Source of the DNA: Paracyclopina nana | Lineage: Eukaryota; Arthropoda; Copepoda; Cyclopoida; Cyclopettidae | DNA length: 64,000 nucleotides | Direction of reading: 5' to 3' | Assembly (NCBI GenBank): GCA_019096065.1 | Contig: JAGUCH010000001.1 | Coordinates: forward strand, 1,302,001 to 1,366,000 | Shown here: positions 1 to 11,104 of the stretch, piece by piece | Layout: every line of letters starts with the position of its first letter | How positions within the stretch are numbered: position 1 is the first letter of the stretch | Program-made: the position numbers and the translations under genes | The notes under the pieces: generated by a model | What the model saw: the letters and a program-made list of their open reading frames with translations, nothing else | Databases searched by the model: none | Told to the model about the DNA's origin: nothing

Positions 1-74
1 GTACTTTTTGACAGCCACCTTCAATTTCAGAGTTGGAAATGCGGAGAAAAGGACTGGATAAAACCTCAGTGTTT

Positions 75-193
75 GCCAACGGCCATATCACACTGAACAT
101 ACCAGTTCTCGTCCGATCACTGAAGTCAAGCAGTGTAGAGCCTAGTCAGTACTTGGATGGGTGACCGCCTGGGAACACTGGGTGCTGTTGGCA
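75..193 (+). rRNA. 5S ribosomal RNA
   Basis: A 119-nt stretch matches eukaryotic 5S rRNA along its length: the paired ends GCCAAC and GTTGGC, the internal control region with the AGTACTTGGATGGGTGACC block, and a 3' T-run (from 194) typical of RNA polymerase III termination. Only one copy is seen here, so this is a dispersed gene or the edge of a cluster lying upstream of the window. Confidence 0.95.
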
Positions 194-872
194 TTTCTTT
201 TTGCCTTTCTCACCCACCAGTGAGTTAGTTGCGCGAGGTGAGATGCGGTTAGGTGAGTTGGAGAGGTGAGGTGCTCATTGATTCATCTTATTGGTCTTGA
301 TGTAAGTGGATGGAGTTCTTTTTTTCATGATGGCACAACTGATTGCTTTTTTTACTTGCTGGACGTATCATGTTTTTAGTTTCAGGACGCCATGGGAATT
401 AGGAAGCATTATTGCTGCATTAAATATATAGTTTTATCCTGATTGTAATGCAGGTTCAATTATTGAAATTAAATAACCTTATTGCAAGCCATATGGAAAT
501 TGTTAAAGAACATCAATAAAAATAATTTAATTTTTTCCCAGCAGAGGGCGATTTTGACTATTTTCCTACCTGCGAGTGCATAACAAACCGAATTTCATTT
601 TTTGAGGCAAATAGTTCTTTGAAAAAGTTTGTTTCATTTCTGAAATTCAGAAATATTGAAAGTTTCACTTGCATTTTCAATGTAGCAATAAGAATCACTA
701 TAAATATAATGTTTGGTGAGATAATATAACAAATTTTGCTCTTCATCATTCATATAAGTAGGATCGTCTCTGAGGTCTGATCTCATTTTTCCTGAGTGTA
801 ACAGATTGTAGAAAATCAAGCTAAAACTGCCAACGTTGTCAAGATTCACTGAGCCAGTTTTGGCTTTGAAAG
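194..872. other. intergenic, 5S to TVP23
   Basis: AT-rich sequence without a recognisable gene. Short antisense open frames at 558-849 have no domain and no coding-like composition. It presumably contains the TVP23 promoter and 5' UTR. Confidence 0.5.
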
Positions 873-3800
873 ATGGAATTTGGCACTGACATCACGCCTG
901 AGAAAAGCTTGAAGAGGCCCAAAGTGGCTTTTTTCCACTTTTTCTTCAGAATCTCTGCCTTGGTCATTTATCTATTTGGCTCAACCTTTTCTGGCTCCTT
1001 TATTGGAATTTTTGTCACTGTCATTCTATTTTTATCACTAGACTTTTGGACAGTCAAAAATGTATCTGGAAGACTGATGGTAATTAAAATTATTACTACC
1101 TTAGAAGTCTGCTATGGAAATATGATTCTAGGTTGGGTTAAGATGGTGGAATTACATCAATGACAATGGGGATTCTGAGTGGGTTTTTGAGTCCAGAGAT
1201 GGAACTTCCACCTTGGATTCTTTAGCTACCAATTTCAGTGGCAAGGGTGATGCCAGACTATTTTGGATTGGCCTTGTCATTGCTCCAGTTATGTGGATTG
1301 TTTTTTTCTTAACTGCATTATTTGGCTTTAAAGGGGCTGGCAAAGTTGTCACTAGTAGTGTGCATGAGTGAGACGTTGCTTTTTTTGACTATAGGGCTAC
1401 CCGATTTTTTTTGCTCAGCCCTTCAGGGGCCCCATGGGACCGCCAAAACACCTTGGATTTTTTCTCTGCGTGGCCGGGAAGTGCCTCAAATTCCATGATT
1501 TTCATCCCCCTTGCCATCCGCCATTTCGCGATTTTTTTAATCATGAAGTTTTAATTTTTCCGTCAAATTGCCGCGCGTTAATTGCGTAGCGCTCGCATCT
1601 CGATAAGCGTGACGTCATGAAAAAAACAAACAGCTCCAATGTGCGCTGGCTTGAGGCTAAACTGCCCTAAACTTTTCGGTGATATTTTCAAGAAAAAAAG
1701 AGCTGAATTTGAAGAGAAAACCAGGCTGCATTTTCAAAGACTTTCTGGCCAGCACCAATTTGAAAAAAAAACCCGGCCCAAACTGCCAAAAAAAAACCAA
1801 GCATAGCCAAGGAAACGAGCAGAATTTGTGTGAAAAAGAGGCCTTGATTCCTTTGAATAGAATAATGAGCTCAAATCCTAACTGCCATGAAGAAAAGGTA
1901 AGCTACTCTTAATTCTTTGTTAGAGATATAAAAAGAAAGATATTTTCAGAGCTTGCTCAGTGAAGTTAAGCAAAAAAGCCATAGCCTCAATTAAAACTGA
2001 GGGAGGGGCCGAGGCGTGGCTGCTAACCCTTGGACATGTTCCCCAGACATCAACCAACATTGTGGAGGCCGAGGATATTTTATGGGCCACGCCCTCGGCT
2101 TCACAGGCATACCTCAACTCGCCTGGCTACTCCTTGGTGCAAAGTGGAAACGCGAGACCTCCATCTTCATTAGGAGGCGTGGCCGGGCATCACTGCAAAC
2201 CCTTGGACAAGTTCTCCAGACATCAGCCAACATTGTGGAGGCCTAGGATATTTTATGGGCCACACCCTCGGCTTCACAGGCATACCTCAACTCGCCTGGC
2301 TACTCCTTGGTGAAAAGTGGAAACGCGAGACCTCCATCTTCATTAGGAGGCGTGGCCGGCCATCACTGCAAACCCTCGGACAAGTTCTCCAGACATCAGC
2401 CAACATTGTGGAGGCCTAGGATATTTTATGGGCCACGCCCTCGGCTTCACAAGCATACCTCAACTCGCCTGGCTACTCCTTGGTGCAAAGTGGAAACGCG
2501 AGACCTCCATCTTCATTAGGAGGCGTGGCCGGCCATCACTGCAAACCCTCGGACAAGTTCTCCAGACATCAGCCAACATTGTGGAGGCCTAGGATATTTT
2601 ATGGGCCACGCCCTCGGCTTCACAAGCATACCTCAACTCGCCTGGCTACTCCTTGGTGAAAAGTGGAAACGCGAGACCTCCATCTTCATTAGGAGGCGTG
2701 GCCGGCCATCACTGCAAACCCTTGGACAAGTTCTCCAGACATCAGCCAACATTGTGGAGGCCTAGGATATTTTATGGGCCACGCCCTCGGCTTCACAGGC
2801 ATACCTCAACTCGCCTGGCTACTCCTTGGTGCAAAGTGGAAACGCGAGACCTCCATCTTCATTAGGAGGCGTGGGCGGCCATCACTGCAAACCCTTGGAC
2901 AAGTTCTCCAGACATCAGCCGACATTGTGGAGCTCATCCTTTGGCATTTTTATTACTGCTTTTGTGCCCTTGGTGGGAGAGTCCAATTGTGTGCCCAATG
3001 CCCTTGACTGACACAAGGAAGCCAGACCACCTGCAGCCAAGGCATCCTTTCAATAAGGTGCAAATAACTTTTTAAAGATGTTATCATAATGCATTAAGAC
3101 CTGCTCTTTGAATCAAGGTTTTCCCTGATGGCCATGGAGATGCTGAAGACTCGGATGAGGATCCAATGGTTGGAGGAACTGAAAATTATGATGATCAAGA
3201 ATCTGTAATTGAAGGCCTTGACACTACTCAAGCAGATGATCTAGACCTTGATCATGACCCTCCAGATTCCTCGCACTTGGTCCTAGATGATGAGCCATCC
3301 ACTGCAGATATATCTGAAGAAGAACAACCAGATGAAGCAATGGATGTTGATGAGGAGCCCTTGGACAGCTTCAATTATCAGGCTCAAAGTGAGTCGTCTT
3401 TTTATTTTTCACTCTCTTAGGATGGAATTTGACTGTCTTTTATATTACAGTTCATGCTGTTGGCAACTTGAGGCTTGTGCAGATCAAGAACAGCTCCAGC
3501 ACCTCTTGTTGGCTGGCCTCTGGTGTAGTTAGTTTGCTTTGGGCAATACGACAGTCAGGCTTGGCAGCAGAGACAACTAGGTGGAGTGATCTGCCTCAGC
3601 CAAGAGATGGCTTTAATGCTACCATGACAAAATGGATACAAGTTGCCACTAGCGTGACAGTTGAAGACAAGCCTCTTTTGAAACTCTTTGTAGAAGAGCT
3701 CAAAAGAGACCAGTCCTACTTGGCTGAATACAAGGCAGCTGAGGACTTCTTCTTTGCCTTGCTGCCTGATGATGTAAGCCCAGGATGCCCATTGGCTGAA

Positions 3801-5570
3801 GTTGCTCAGCCTGAAATTGTTGAGGTCACCACAAAGTCAGGTTGTGGATGCAAATCATTCACACAGTGTTCTCAACCTACTGTGGTTGGTGTTTACTCAA
3901 TGGAATTCCCAATGAGTACTCTACAGGAGGCAATACAAGACTCATTCTCCCACCAAAGACAGGGAAAATGCAGCAGTTGTGGTCAAGCCTACACTGAGAA
4001 GCTGAAGAAGGTCTTCAACAACCCCACACCAATCCTTGCAGTTTCCATCAATAGGATCTTGTGGAGCAATGGCCAAAGTCAAAAAGTGGAGGCCCCTGTT
4101 GACATTGGAGGAATTCTAGCCATACCAACTATGGGGGAACCTGCAAAATACCAATTGGTTTCAGCTATTGAGCACAAAGGCTCTTTGGATTCAGGGCACT
4201 ACACTGCTCATGTCCTTAATGACAGCTCATTTTTTGAGGTGGATGGAGGCAATCCCATAAAGATGTCTGCTGGAGTTTCAAAATGCCAAGTGTTTTTGTA
4301 TAAAAAACTGTGATACACATAATATATTTATTAGCATCATTTAAGATTTTTTCTAAAGTTAAAAGATTTTAGTAAAGCAGCTTTTATTAATTAGTCCATT
4401 CAGTTTAATAATGGACCAAGGCATCACAAAGCAGCCAGCCAAGGTGAAGTGTGCTTGTGAAGCCGAAGGCGTGGCCTGGAAAATATACTAGTCCTCCAGA
4501 ATGTTGGCTGAGGTCAGGTGAACTAGTCCATGGGTTGGCAGCCACGCCCCAGCCCCTCCCTCCATTCATCTCCAAGGACTCGCGTTTTCACTTTTCCCAA
4601 CAGTACTGGCAGCCAAGGTGAGGTGGGCTTAGGAGGCCAAGGGCGTGGCCTGGAAAATATACTAGTCCTCCAGAATGTTGGCTGAGGTCAGGTGAACTAG
4701 TCCATGGGTTGGCAGCCACGCCCCGGCCACTCCCTCAATTAAACAGAGCTGGTGCTGAAGATATAATTTTTTTATTACTTCAAACGAAGAATTAAGCGTA
4801 ATTTCACCTTTTTTCTTGGAATTTGGCATCTGGGCTCCTTTTTCTTCCGGCAATTTGGCCCTTCTTCAGGTGAATTGCGCCTTGTTTTCTTCCGGTATAT
4901 TGCCAATTTTTCGTTCCTAGTTTCTGTGGCAACCTCGGCTCACTTTTCTGAGCTCCTTTTTCTGGGCTCCATTTTCTTCCGGCAATTTGGCCTTTCTTCA
5001 TGTGAATCACGTCTGGGCTCTTTTTTCCGGTATTTATAGCCACATGCTTAGCGCAAAATGCATCTGTTGCTGTTTGTTTTTTTCAGCTTACATGACGTCA
5101 CTCTTTTCATGATGCAATTAACGCGCGGCAATTTGACGGAAAAATTAAAACTTCATGATTAAAAAAATCGCGAAATGGCGGATGGCAAGGGGGATGAAAA
5201 TCATGGAATTTGAGGCACTTCCCGGCCACGCAGAGAAAAAATCCAAGGTGTTTTGGCGGTCCCATGGGGCCCCTGAAGGGCTGAGCAAAAAAAATCGGGT
5301 AGCCCTATAGTCAAAAAAAGCAACGTCTCACTCATGCACACTACTAGTGACAACTTTGCCAGCCCCTTTCAGTGGCTTGTTTTGGTTATAATAGCTCTAA
5401 GCATGAACATGTCCAACCTCTTGGGCTATTTGAGGTGCAGATTAGGCTCAACTCAGAGCATGACAAATATGATGAATACTTTTATGCAGCGCCAAATGTT
5501 TGCCAATTTGATGAGTGTATTTACAAGAAAACAGCCAGATTCATCAGCTGCTATGAATGAAACCTTGTGA
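873..5570 (+). CDS. TVP23: TVP23 family Golgi membrane protein
   Basis: Exons 873-1079, 1132-1344 (end uncertain) and 5373-5570 give 205 residues, the usual size of vertebrate TVP23 proteins. Family hallmarks are the early motif SFFHLFFR-like (here AFFHFFFR), DFW-VKNV-GRLMVGLRWWN across the first junction, WVFES, and the late WL..LG.YLRC segment. Four hydrophobic segments are expected. TVP23 proteins act in late-Golgi and trans-Golgi traffic. The second intron is about 4 kb and coincides almost exactly with a TIR element. With the donor at 1345 (GTTGTC) the exon runs 12 bases into the left TIR, adding GAGK before WLVLV. A boundary at 1332 would fit the family alignment but begins the intron with GG. 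A donor at 1360 (GTGCAT) would also keep frame. A polyadenylation signal lies at 5590-5595. Confidence 0.9.
1865..4313 (+). CDS. USP-like cysteine protease carried by the TIR element
   Basis: Exons 1865-1897, 3118-3388 and 3451-4313 join in frame to 388 residues, with canonical GTAAGC and GTGAGT donors. The first 100 residues are strongly acidic (Asp/Glu-rich). The C19-like domain follows. The Cys box NSSSTSCWLASG puts the nucleophile at about C121. A zinc-ribbon-like set (CGC, C, CSSC) lies mid-domain. The His box GSLDSGHYTAHV is followed by FFEVDGG. It resembles ubiquitin-specific proteases or the SUMO-protease USPL1 more than viral proteases, but it is short and divergent. Activity would be removal of ubiquitin or a ubiquitin-like protein. 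The gene lies entirely inside the element and inside a TVP23 intron, same strand. A start upstream of 1865 is possible: the frame stays open back to 1679 without an ATG. Confidence 0.75.
2000..2935. repeat. 173-bp tandem satellite, about 5 copies
   Basis: The unit recurs every 173 bases (GGAGGCGTGGCC at about 2173, 2346, 2519, 2692 and 2865). It lies in the first intron of the protease gene. Each unit contains long stop-free stretches, which explains several overlapping open frames that are not genes. Confidence 0.95.
4417..4740. repeat. inverted copies of the 173-bp satellite
   Basis: About 1.7 diverged units in reverse orientation, sharing for example CCAACATTCTGGAGGA-like and GGCCACGCC-like blocks on the minus strand with the array at 2000-2935. 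This makes the element internally symmetric. Confidence 0.8.
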
Positions 5571-5611
5571 TTGATGACACAATTAACTTAATAAAGTGTC
5601 TGTGATATTAT

Positions 5612-6323
5612 TTAAGCCAGTTCATTGACTACAGTTTGGACTCCAATGTTCTCCTCAAAAAACTTGCACAAATCTTGGTCATTGAGACAAGCTGAGATGA
5701 ACTCTTCACTGTTCACTTCAGAGTTGCCATCTTGATCCAATCTTTCAAAAACCTCAAAAATAAAATGGAATATGAAATGATTATATGTCATTTTTTTGGC
5801 TAGTCTTTTTTCTTACTGATGACTCAATGTTTGAAATCATGGAAAAGCCAAAAGCTTCATATGCTCTTTGAAGAAGTTGAGAAATTTCCTTTGTGGACAA
5901 AGTTCCATTTTTGTCCACATCCAACTTCTGGAAAATGTACTCCAGTTTTTCCTCCTTGGGAGCCTTTGAAGACAAGTACACAGTGAGGACAAATTCCTTG
6001 AAAGTGATGCTTCCATCATTGTTGACATCAAAGAATTTGAACACTCTCTTGGCATATTCATTCAAATTGTAATAAATACTATTTAAGAAAAATACTGGAT
6101 TAAAAAGAAACCATGAATCATGTGGAATATCTTACTCCACATGGCTGTCAATAATTAGTTGGCTGTAAGCTGGCACAAATTCCTCTATGGTAATGGTTTC
6201 CATGGCAGAAAATTTGTGGAAAATCTGGCTCAACTTTGCTCTGTTCCATCCAGTCTTTTCAATTATGTAGTCAAGCTCTGAGTCAATATCAATGTGTTTT
6301 TCCTTTCCTCCTTTAGCTCCCAT
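5612..6323 (-). CDS. neuronal calcium sensor-type EF-hand protein (copy A)
   Basis: Exons 6323-6136, 6078-5817 and 5752-5612 encode 196 residues, the normal size for recoverin/NCS proteins. The N-terminus MGAKGG has Gly2, but position 6 is Gly rather than Ser, so myristoylation is doubtful. EF-hand loops visible are DVNNDGSITFKE, DVDKNGTLSTKE and DQDGNSEVNSEE. The first EF-hand is degenerate, as in the family. Likely a cytosolic calcium switch acting on membrane targets. It converges on TVP23: the two stop codons are 41 bases apart. A paralogue lies at 30735-31421. The exact subfamily is not clear. Confidence 0.88.
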
Positions 6324-9300
6324 CTTTTTTATTATGGACTTTCCTCTATTGCAGAAGGTGAAGCACTGATAAAATAAGCTGACATGTCATGAATGTTCCA
6401 ATTCATCATAATAAGCAGATTATTGGAATTTCATCACGAAACTATTTGATCTACTTCATAAACGTACTTTTTAGCATATACAAAAAAACAGAAGAAATAG
6501 TTAAAAAAAAAAATATCATAAACAAGAATTGTGACTTTTACATAGTTTAGAGGTTTTAAAAATTGTGAAAAATGCCTTTATTCCACGGAACATTTTATAA
6601 AATTCAACGCAACCTCTCATTAGCTCAATCGCGGTGATGCGCAGATTTTGCAAAATGAATAATTATGCAGTACTAAAATTACAACCCATTTAAATTACAC
6701 ACATTTAAAAATAAAAAATACTAAAATTGAAAAATAGATAATTTTACAATATTGCTAATTTTTACAGCAATGAAAAAAATCTTTGGACATTTTGGCGTTA
6801 CATATCATATCATTTAAAAATTAATTATGACAAGGCAAAAGTGTCTGAGAAAAAATTTGGCCTGGAATATTTCTTAAATGAAACTATCACATTTTTTGAC
6901 TGTTCACTTTCCTCCTGCTGAGTTTCTGATGCTAATGTGCAGTTCATGTGCGTGGCACATAAATGCTCTCTATGTGACCTGCAATTTGATGCCATAATAA
7001 TAATACGTGCTTGTCACTTGAGACATGACATGGGACCATTGAAAGGACTTCTTTTCATATTCTACGCTGTACGACAAAAGCCACTCGAAAAATTTGTCAC
7101 ACAAAATTCCTGCTACTGCAAAAAGTGAGACCATTTTCCACAGTGGATCATCATTGAAAACAAAGCGTCGTAATTTCAAGCGCGCAGCGTTTTTCGCGCA
7201 TAAAATTAACTTTTTAGGGGCATGGTCATTTTCGCCAAAATTCAACCACTGTGCACACGCCTAAGCGCCCTTTATATAGCATAAAAGTGAAGAAAAACTA
7301 GGTTTTAGTGGCTCCGCTGAAATGTCGTCTTTTGTGGCAATTTGTCGTTATATTGTCAGGTGTAGACAGGAATGTTGATCTCGATGATTGACACAATTGA
7401 TAATAATAAATAATGCGCTAACCCCGCGGTGTCCCCTTGCAAACAATCAAAGGAGATTTCAACGATTTGCCGAAATTCGAACAAATCGAAGAAATTGCTT
7501 TTTGTTTCTCAAAGCCTTCTTCTCCATTGTCAAGATTTCGTTTTGGTTTTTTGCTGCTGCTGCAGTTGTTGTCAAAATAACAGAAGGTTTTGAATTTCAT
7601 ATTGGACAATTTGAAAGAAGACAAATCAGAGATTTCTATCGTTTATGATCTTTTGTTTGTTATCTCAGAGCTCTGATCATCATTTGGAGAGCAGGAAACC
7701 GGGCTTACGCTTGAGACAAATAATATTTTTTGATGCTTTATTGACACAAAGGAATAGCTATTATTTTTTCCGCCAAAACGCACGCTGCATACAGCGAAAC
7801 ACCTCGCCTCAAGTGTTTACCATGCTTAATGTATGAAAATAAATTTTTCCCCAATTTTTTTTTATTTTCTTTTTGTGGGGAATATTAGTGTAAATGTGGG
7901 TACGTCGAGATTTTGAGCTTTTAAGGAACCAGCGGAGCATGAACACTTTACAAGGATGATTGACTCAACAAATATACACACACACTCAACTCTCAATGTC
8001 ATGTGAAAAAAAGCTGGAAAATTACTATGAACCGGCTCCCTTTTTCTACATGCCTATACACAATTGGTTATTACTTGGCCACAAAAATATGATTTTTCGG
8101 CTGCTAAAATAACGGATAAGCTGAAAAGATTGACCCTTAAAAATTGGTAATTTTCAGAAATTAATAATTAATCTTCAGCGTGCTTCTAATATGAAGAAAA
8201 TTATAAAATAATCCACTGTGTACTCTGAAAAACCGCTTGTAAAAGTGAACATGAAAACTAGTTAACCAAAAGTGAAGGCAAATATTAAATAAAGTGCTTT
8301 TATGATTAATTCTCGGGTTTTTACTGAGTAGCCTCTAAATCTGGCCAAATTGCACAAAAGTATCAGGAGATATCTGATAACTGGTTATTGTTTTCCAGGA
8401 TATCCATCAGTGCCAGCCAACCTTGCTAATTAAGAGAAAATGAAAAATTCACAGCTTACTCTAATTTAATCTGTATGTAGGTAGTTTGAGCAGTAGCGAT
8501 CGCGAAATCCCTTGCACAGCAGTAAGTTATCTTGGTTTTTCAATAGAGCTGACGTCCTGCTGAGGCATGGCCGAAAAATCGGTGACAAGAATTCTTTTCT
8601 GCTATTTTTTCCCGAGGATTATCCCCACCAGAGGTCATGTCACAAATTTCAATTCCACAAAAACGCGCATTTTCAAAAATCAAAAGTACCACCAAATTAC
8701 CTGGGAAAAAACTAATTTTTTTTTTATTTTGCCATAAAATATAAAAAGAGTATTTCGACATATGAAAATTATTGCATCCATGAAAAAAGCTCAAGTTTTG
8801 AATTTTACCCTGAAAAATGAAATAAGGTGGAATGATTTAACTATGGTATGAAAAATGAGGTGAGCGTTATTTTGGGCTACGGCCCAGTGTGTTGTATATT
8901 CCTTATGACTCCACCTTGGCCATCAACAGCCAATGGGAATGGCACCTTTTGGGCAAAAGATCACCTGGCATAACCCAGATTTTTCCCAGCATGGCGAAAA
9001 TCGGTTAGACTGTTGTTACAGCATGGAAATCGATTTATTTTTGACGCCTTCCTCATTTAGGAGGAAAAAAGCTTTGGTGCACAGGGGAAAATTAGGTCTC
9101 ATCTCTTCTTCCGGCTTTTGTTTCAAATTCCCACGTTGTATTGGCTTTTTCGCCAAAAACCCTCCAATTACCTGATTGATGCTGCCATATTTTTCCCATG
9201 AAGTCCATCACGCAAAATGACATTATCCCATTAGGTCACGAACTTTTCGACCATAAATTGCGCATGTGTTTTTTCGAAAATTCCAACCCTTTTCATGGCT

Positions 9301-11104
9301 GCCTTTCAGCTATGCAAATCTGCTGCTAAAAATTCTAAATTATTAAACAAAGGGATTATTGTAGATATTTTTATATCTGCAAATTATCTATGATGAAAAA
9401 CTTGAGTGAAAATGAATTCCAAAAACTTGATTGAGACGACTTTCCAAATTACTTGTGTGCAATTAAGGGCTCGTTCTTTACACTGATTTTTAAGGTTTTT
9501 TTGACACCTTTTACTACATTTTTTCACATATTTATTTGAATGAGTTGCGAGTAGATAAAATTTGGCCGCTTTAAAAATGCTCATTAATTTACATAGCTAT
9601 TTGAATGAGTGGCGAGCTGGTAAAATGTGGCCACTTAAAAAAAGTGCTTATTAAAACCAGGGCAAAATTGTTGATGCGTTTCCGAGGTTTGGGGTCATCT
9701 CATGTCTGTCATCACCTGCAGAGTATTATAATAGTATGCAAGTAATTGTTGTCCGAAATCCAGGAGCTCAAGGGCAGATGGATTTTATGCATGAAAGTTT
9801 TGCCTAATTACTGACTAAATAACGTGACATGATGACCTCTGCGTACCGTTTTTGCATTCGTCAGCTGAAAATGGAATATCAGCATTTTGCGGATTTTTCC
9901 CATCCATTGACCACCTGCTTTCCTTGTTTTCCGTAAAAATTGCCTTGTCACACCTCATGAAAAGTGCTTCTATGGAGGCAGATGATATGACCCTTGCATG
10001 TCTCTTGCCAGGAAACAAGGCTAATATGCTCTATTAGAAAGCTTGGCTCATCCCCCCCAAAAAAGTGGATGTTATTCATCACAACAGCAACAAAAAAGCC
10101 ATTTTTCTCATTTTCCCTCCCAATTTAACACACACAAATAAGGCTGGGAAAAGCCTTTCAAATTTTGATGTGGAATACTAAATTGAACCGACTCATGTAA
10201 TTGCAATTGCAGCATTTTCAAAAATTACTAATACTAATTTCGCCTTAACTTTGTCAACTCGCTCCTTGGTTCAACTATAAAAATAGTAATAATACAAAAT
10301 ATAATAAAGGAAAAAAGATGTTGAATGACTTGCACAAAATGAGTCTTCAGCTGATGAAGAAAGAACACATCAACTTGAAAATATTAAAAATAAACTATCT
10401 CATTTTTAAGAATTGAGTAGCTTTTTGGGCACATTTTTACCTCATTTGAACAAAAAAGTCTGCTTCTTGCTGTCAAACAATGTATTTTGGCTATGATTGA
10501 ACAGTTAGCCCAAAAATTAGGATCTGCCCTAGAAAAATCTGCTCGGTCTCTGGCTGAACTTGAATCTTGCCTCGGAACATTTTTTTCAGGGCATATTCAA
10601 CTGTGTACTGATTTTACCTTTGCTCCTCCATGCAGTTGAAATACGCATCATATTATGCGTGTCATGTTTAATTTAGCTTTGTGCATCCTTTTGTTGTGTC
10701 ATCTGCTCATTGTTCCGGGCTTTATGGTTGACCCCTGGTGAGAAAAGTGCGGCCATGAACAAAAACAGAAATTAACCTTAACAAAAAGTAGTGATTTTGT
10801 GGCTTCGCGCACAAGATCAATTAACACCCACTGTGACTATAATAATACAAGGGACGACAGATGCTACTAAACTTCCGAGCTAAAAATGGTTTTTCCTGTG
10901 ACACACAAGTGGATTATTTGCAGAATTACTTAAATATAATTGACGCAGAAAATCACATCTGGCCGCATGTGAATCAAGCACTTGTGGTGATTTTCGCCAA
11001 TAAATGACGACTTTTTCAATTGGCTCTCGCCACAAATCCATTTTTATCGACTATGCCATTTGGGCATTGATTTTTTCCCCAGTTGTTTCTCAAGTGCTTT
11101 GAGT
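6324..11104. other. gene-poor stretch, 4.8 kb
   Basis: No convincing coding exon, tRNA or structured RNA was recognised. Short open frames (for example 7388-7648 and 8933-9175) lack domain content and are AT-rich like their surroundings. A roughly 70-bp near-duplication (TTTGAATGAGT.GCGAG) is at 9532-9655. The stretch probably holds regulatory DNA and decayed repeats. Confidence 0.5.

Larger units (their letters stand above)
1330..5369. mobile_element. 4-kb TIR element forming TVP23 intron 2
   Basis: The two ends are inverted repeats. 1330-1380 is a perfect reverse complement of 5319-5369, and similarity continues with small gaps to about 1640 and 5070, giving roughly 300-bp arms. The outer ends read AAAGGGGCTGGC and GCCAGCCCCTTT. 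Inside are a protease-like gene on the plus strand, a 173-bp satellite array on the left, and inverted copies of the same satellite on the right. No transposase frame was found, so mobilisation in trans is likely. Flanking target duplications are not clean (CTTTAAAG against CTTTCAGT). The superfamily cannot be assigned. Confidence 0.9.

Noticed and set aside
196-560. Spliced-leader RNA gene next to the 5S gene
   Set aside because: Some invertebrates link SL RNA to 5S, but I could not find a donor followed by a clear Sm site and stem-loops here.
1960-3011. Several overlapping open frames of 60-117 codons
   Set aside because: They are read-throughs of the 173-bp satellite and repeat the same peptide in shifted frames; intron sequence of the element's gene.
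1330-5369. Maverick/Polinton or other large viral-type element
   Set aside because: Only 4 kb, with no polymerase, integrase or capsid frame; the single gene is a USP-like protease.
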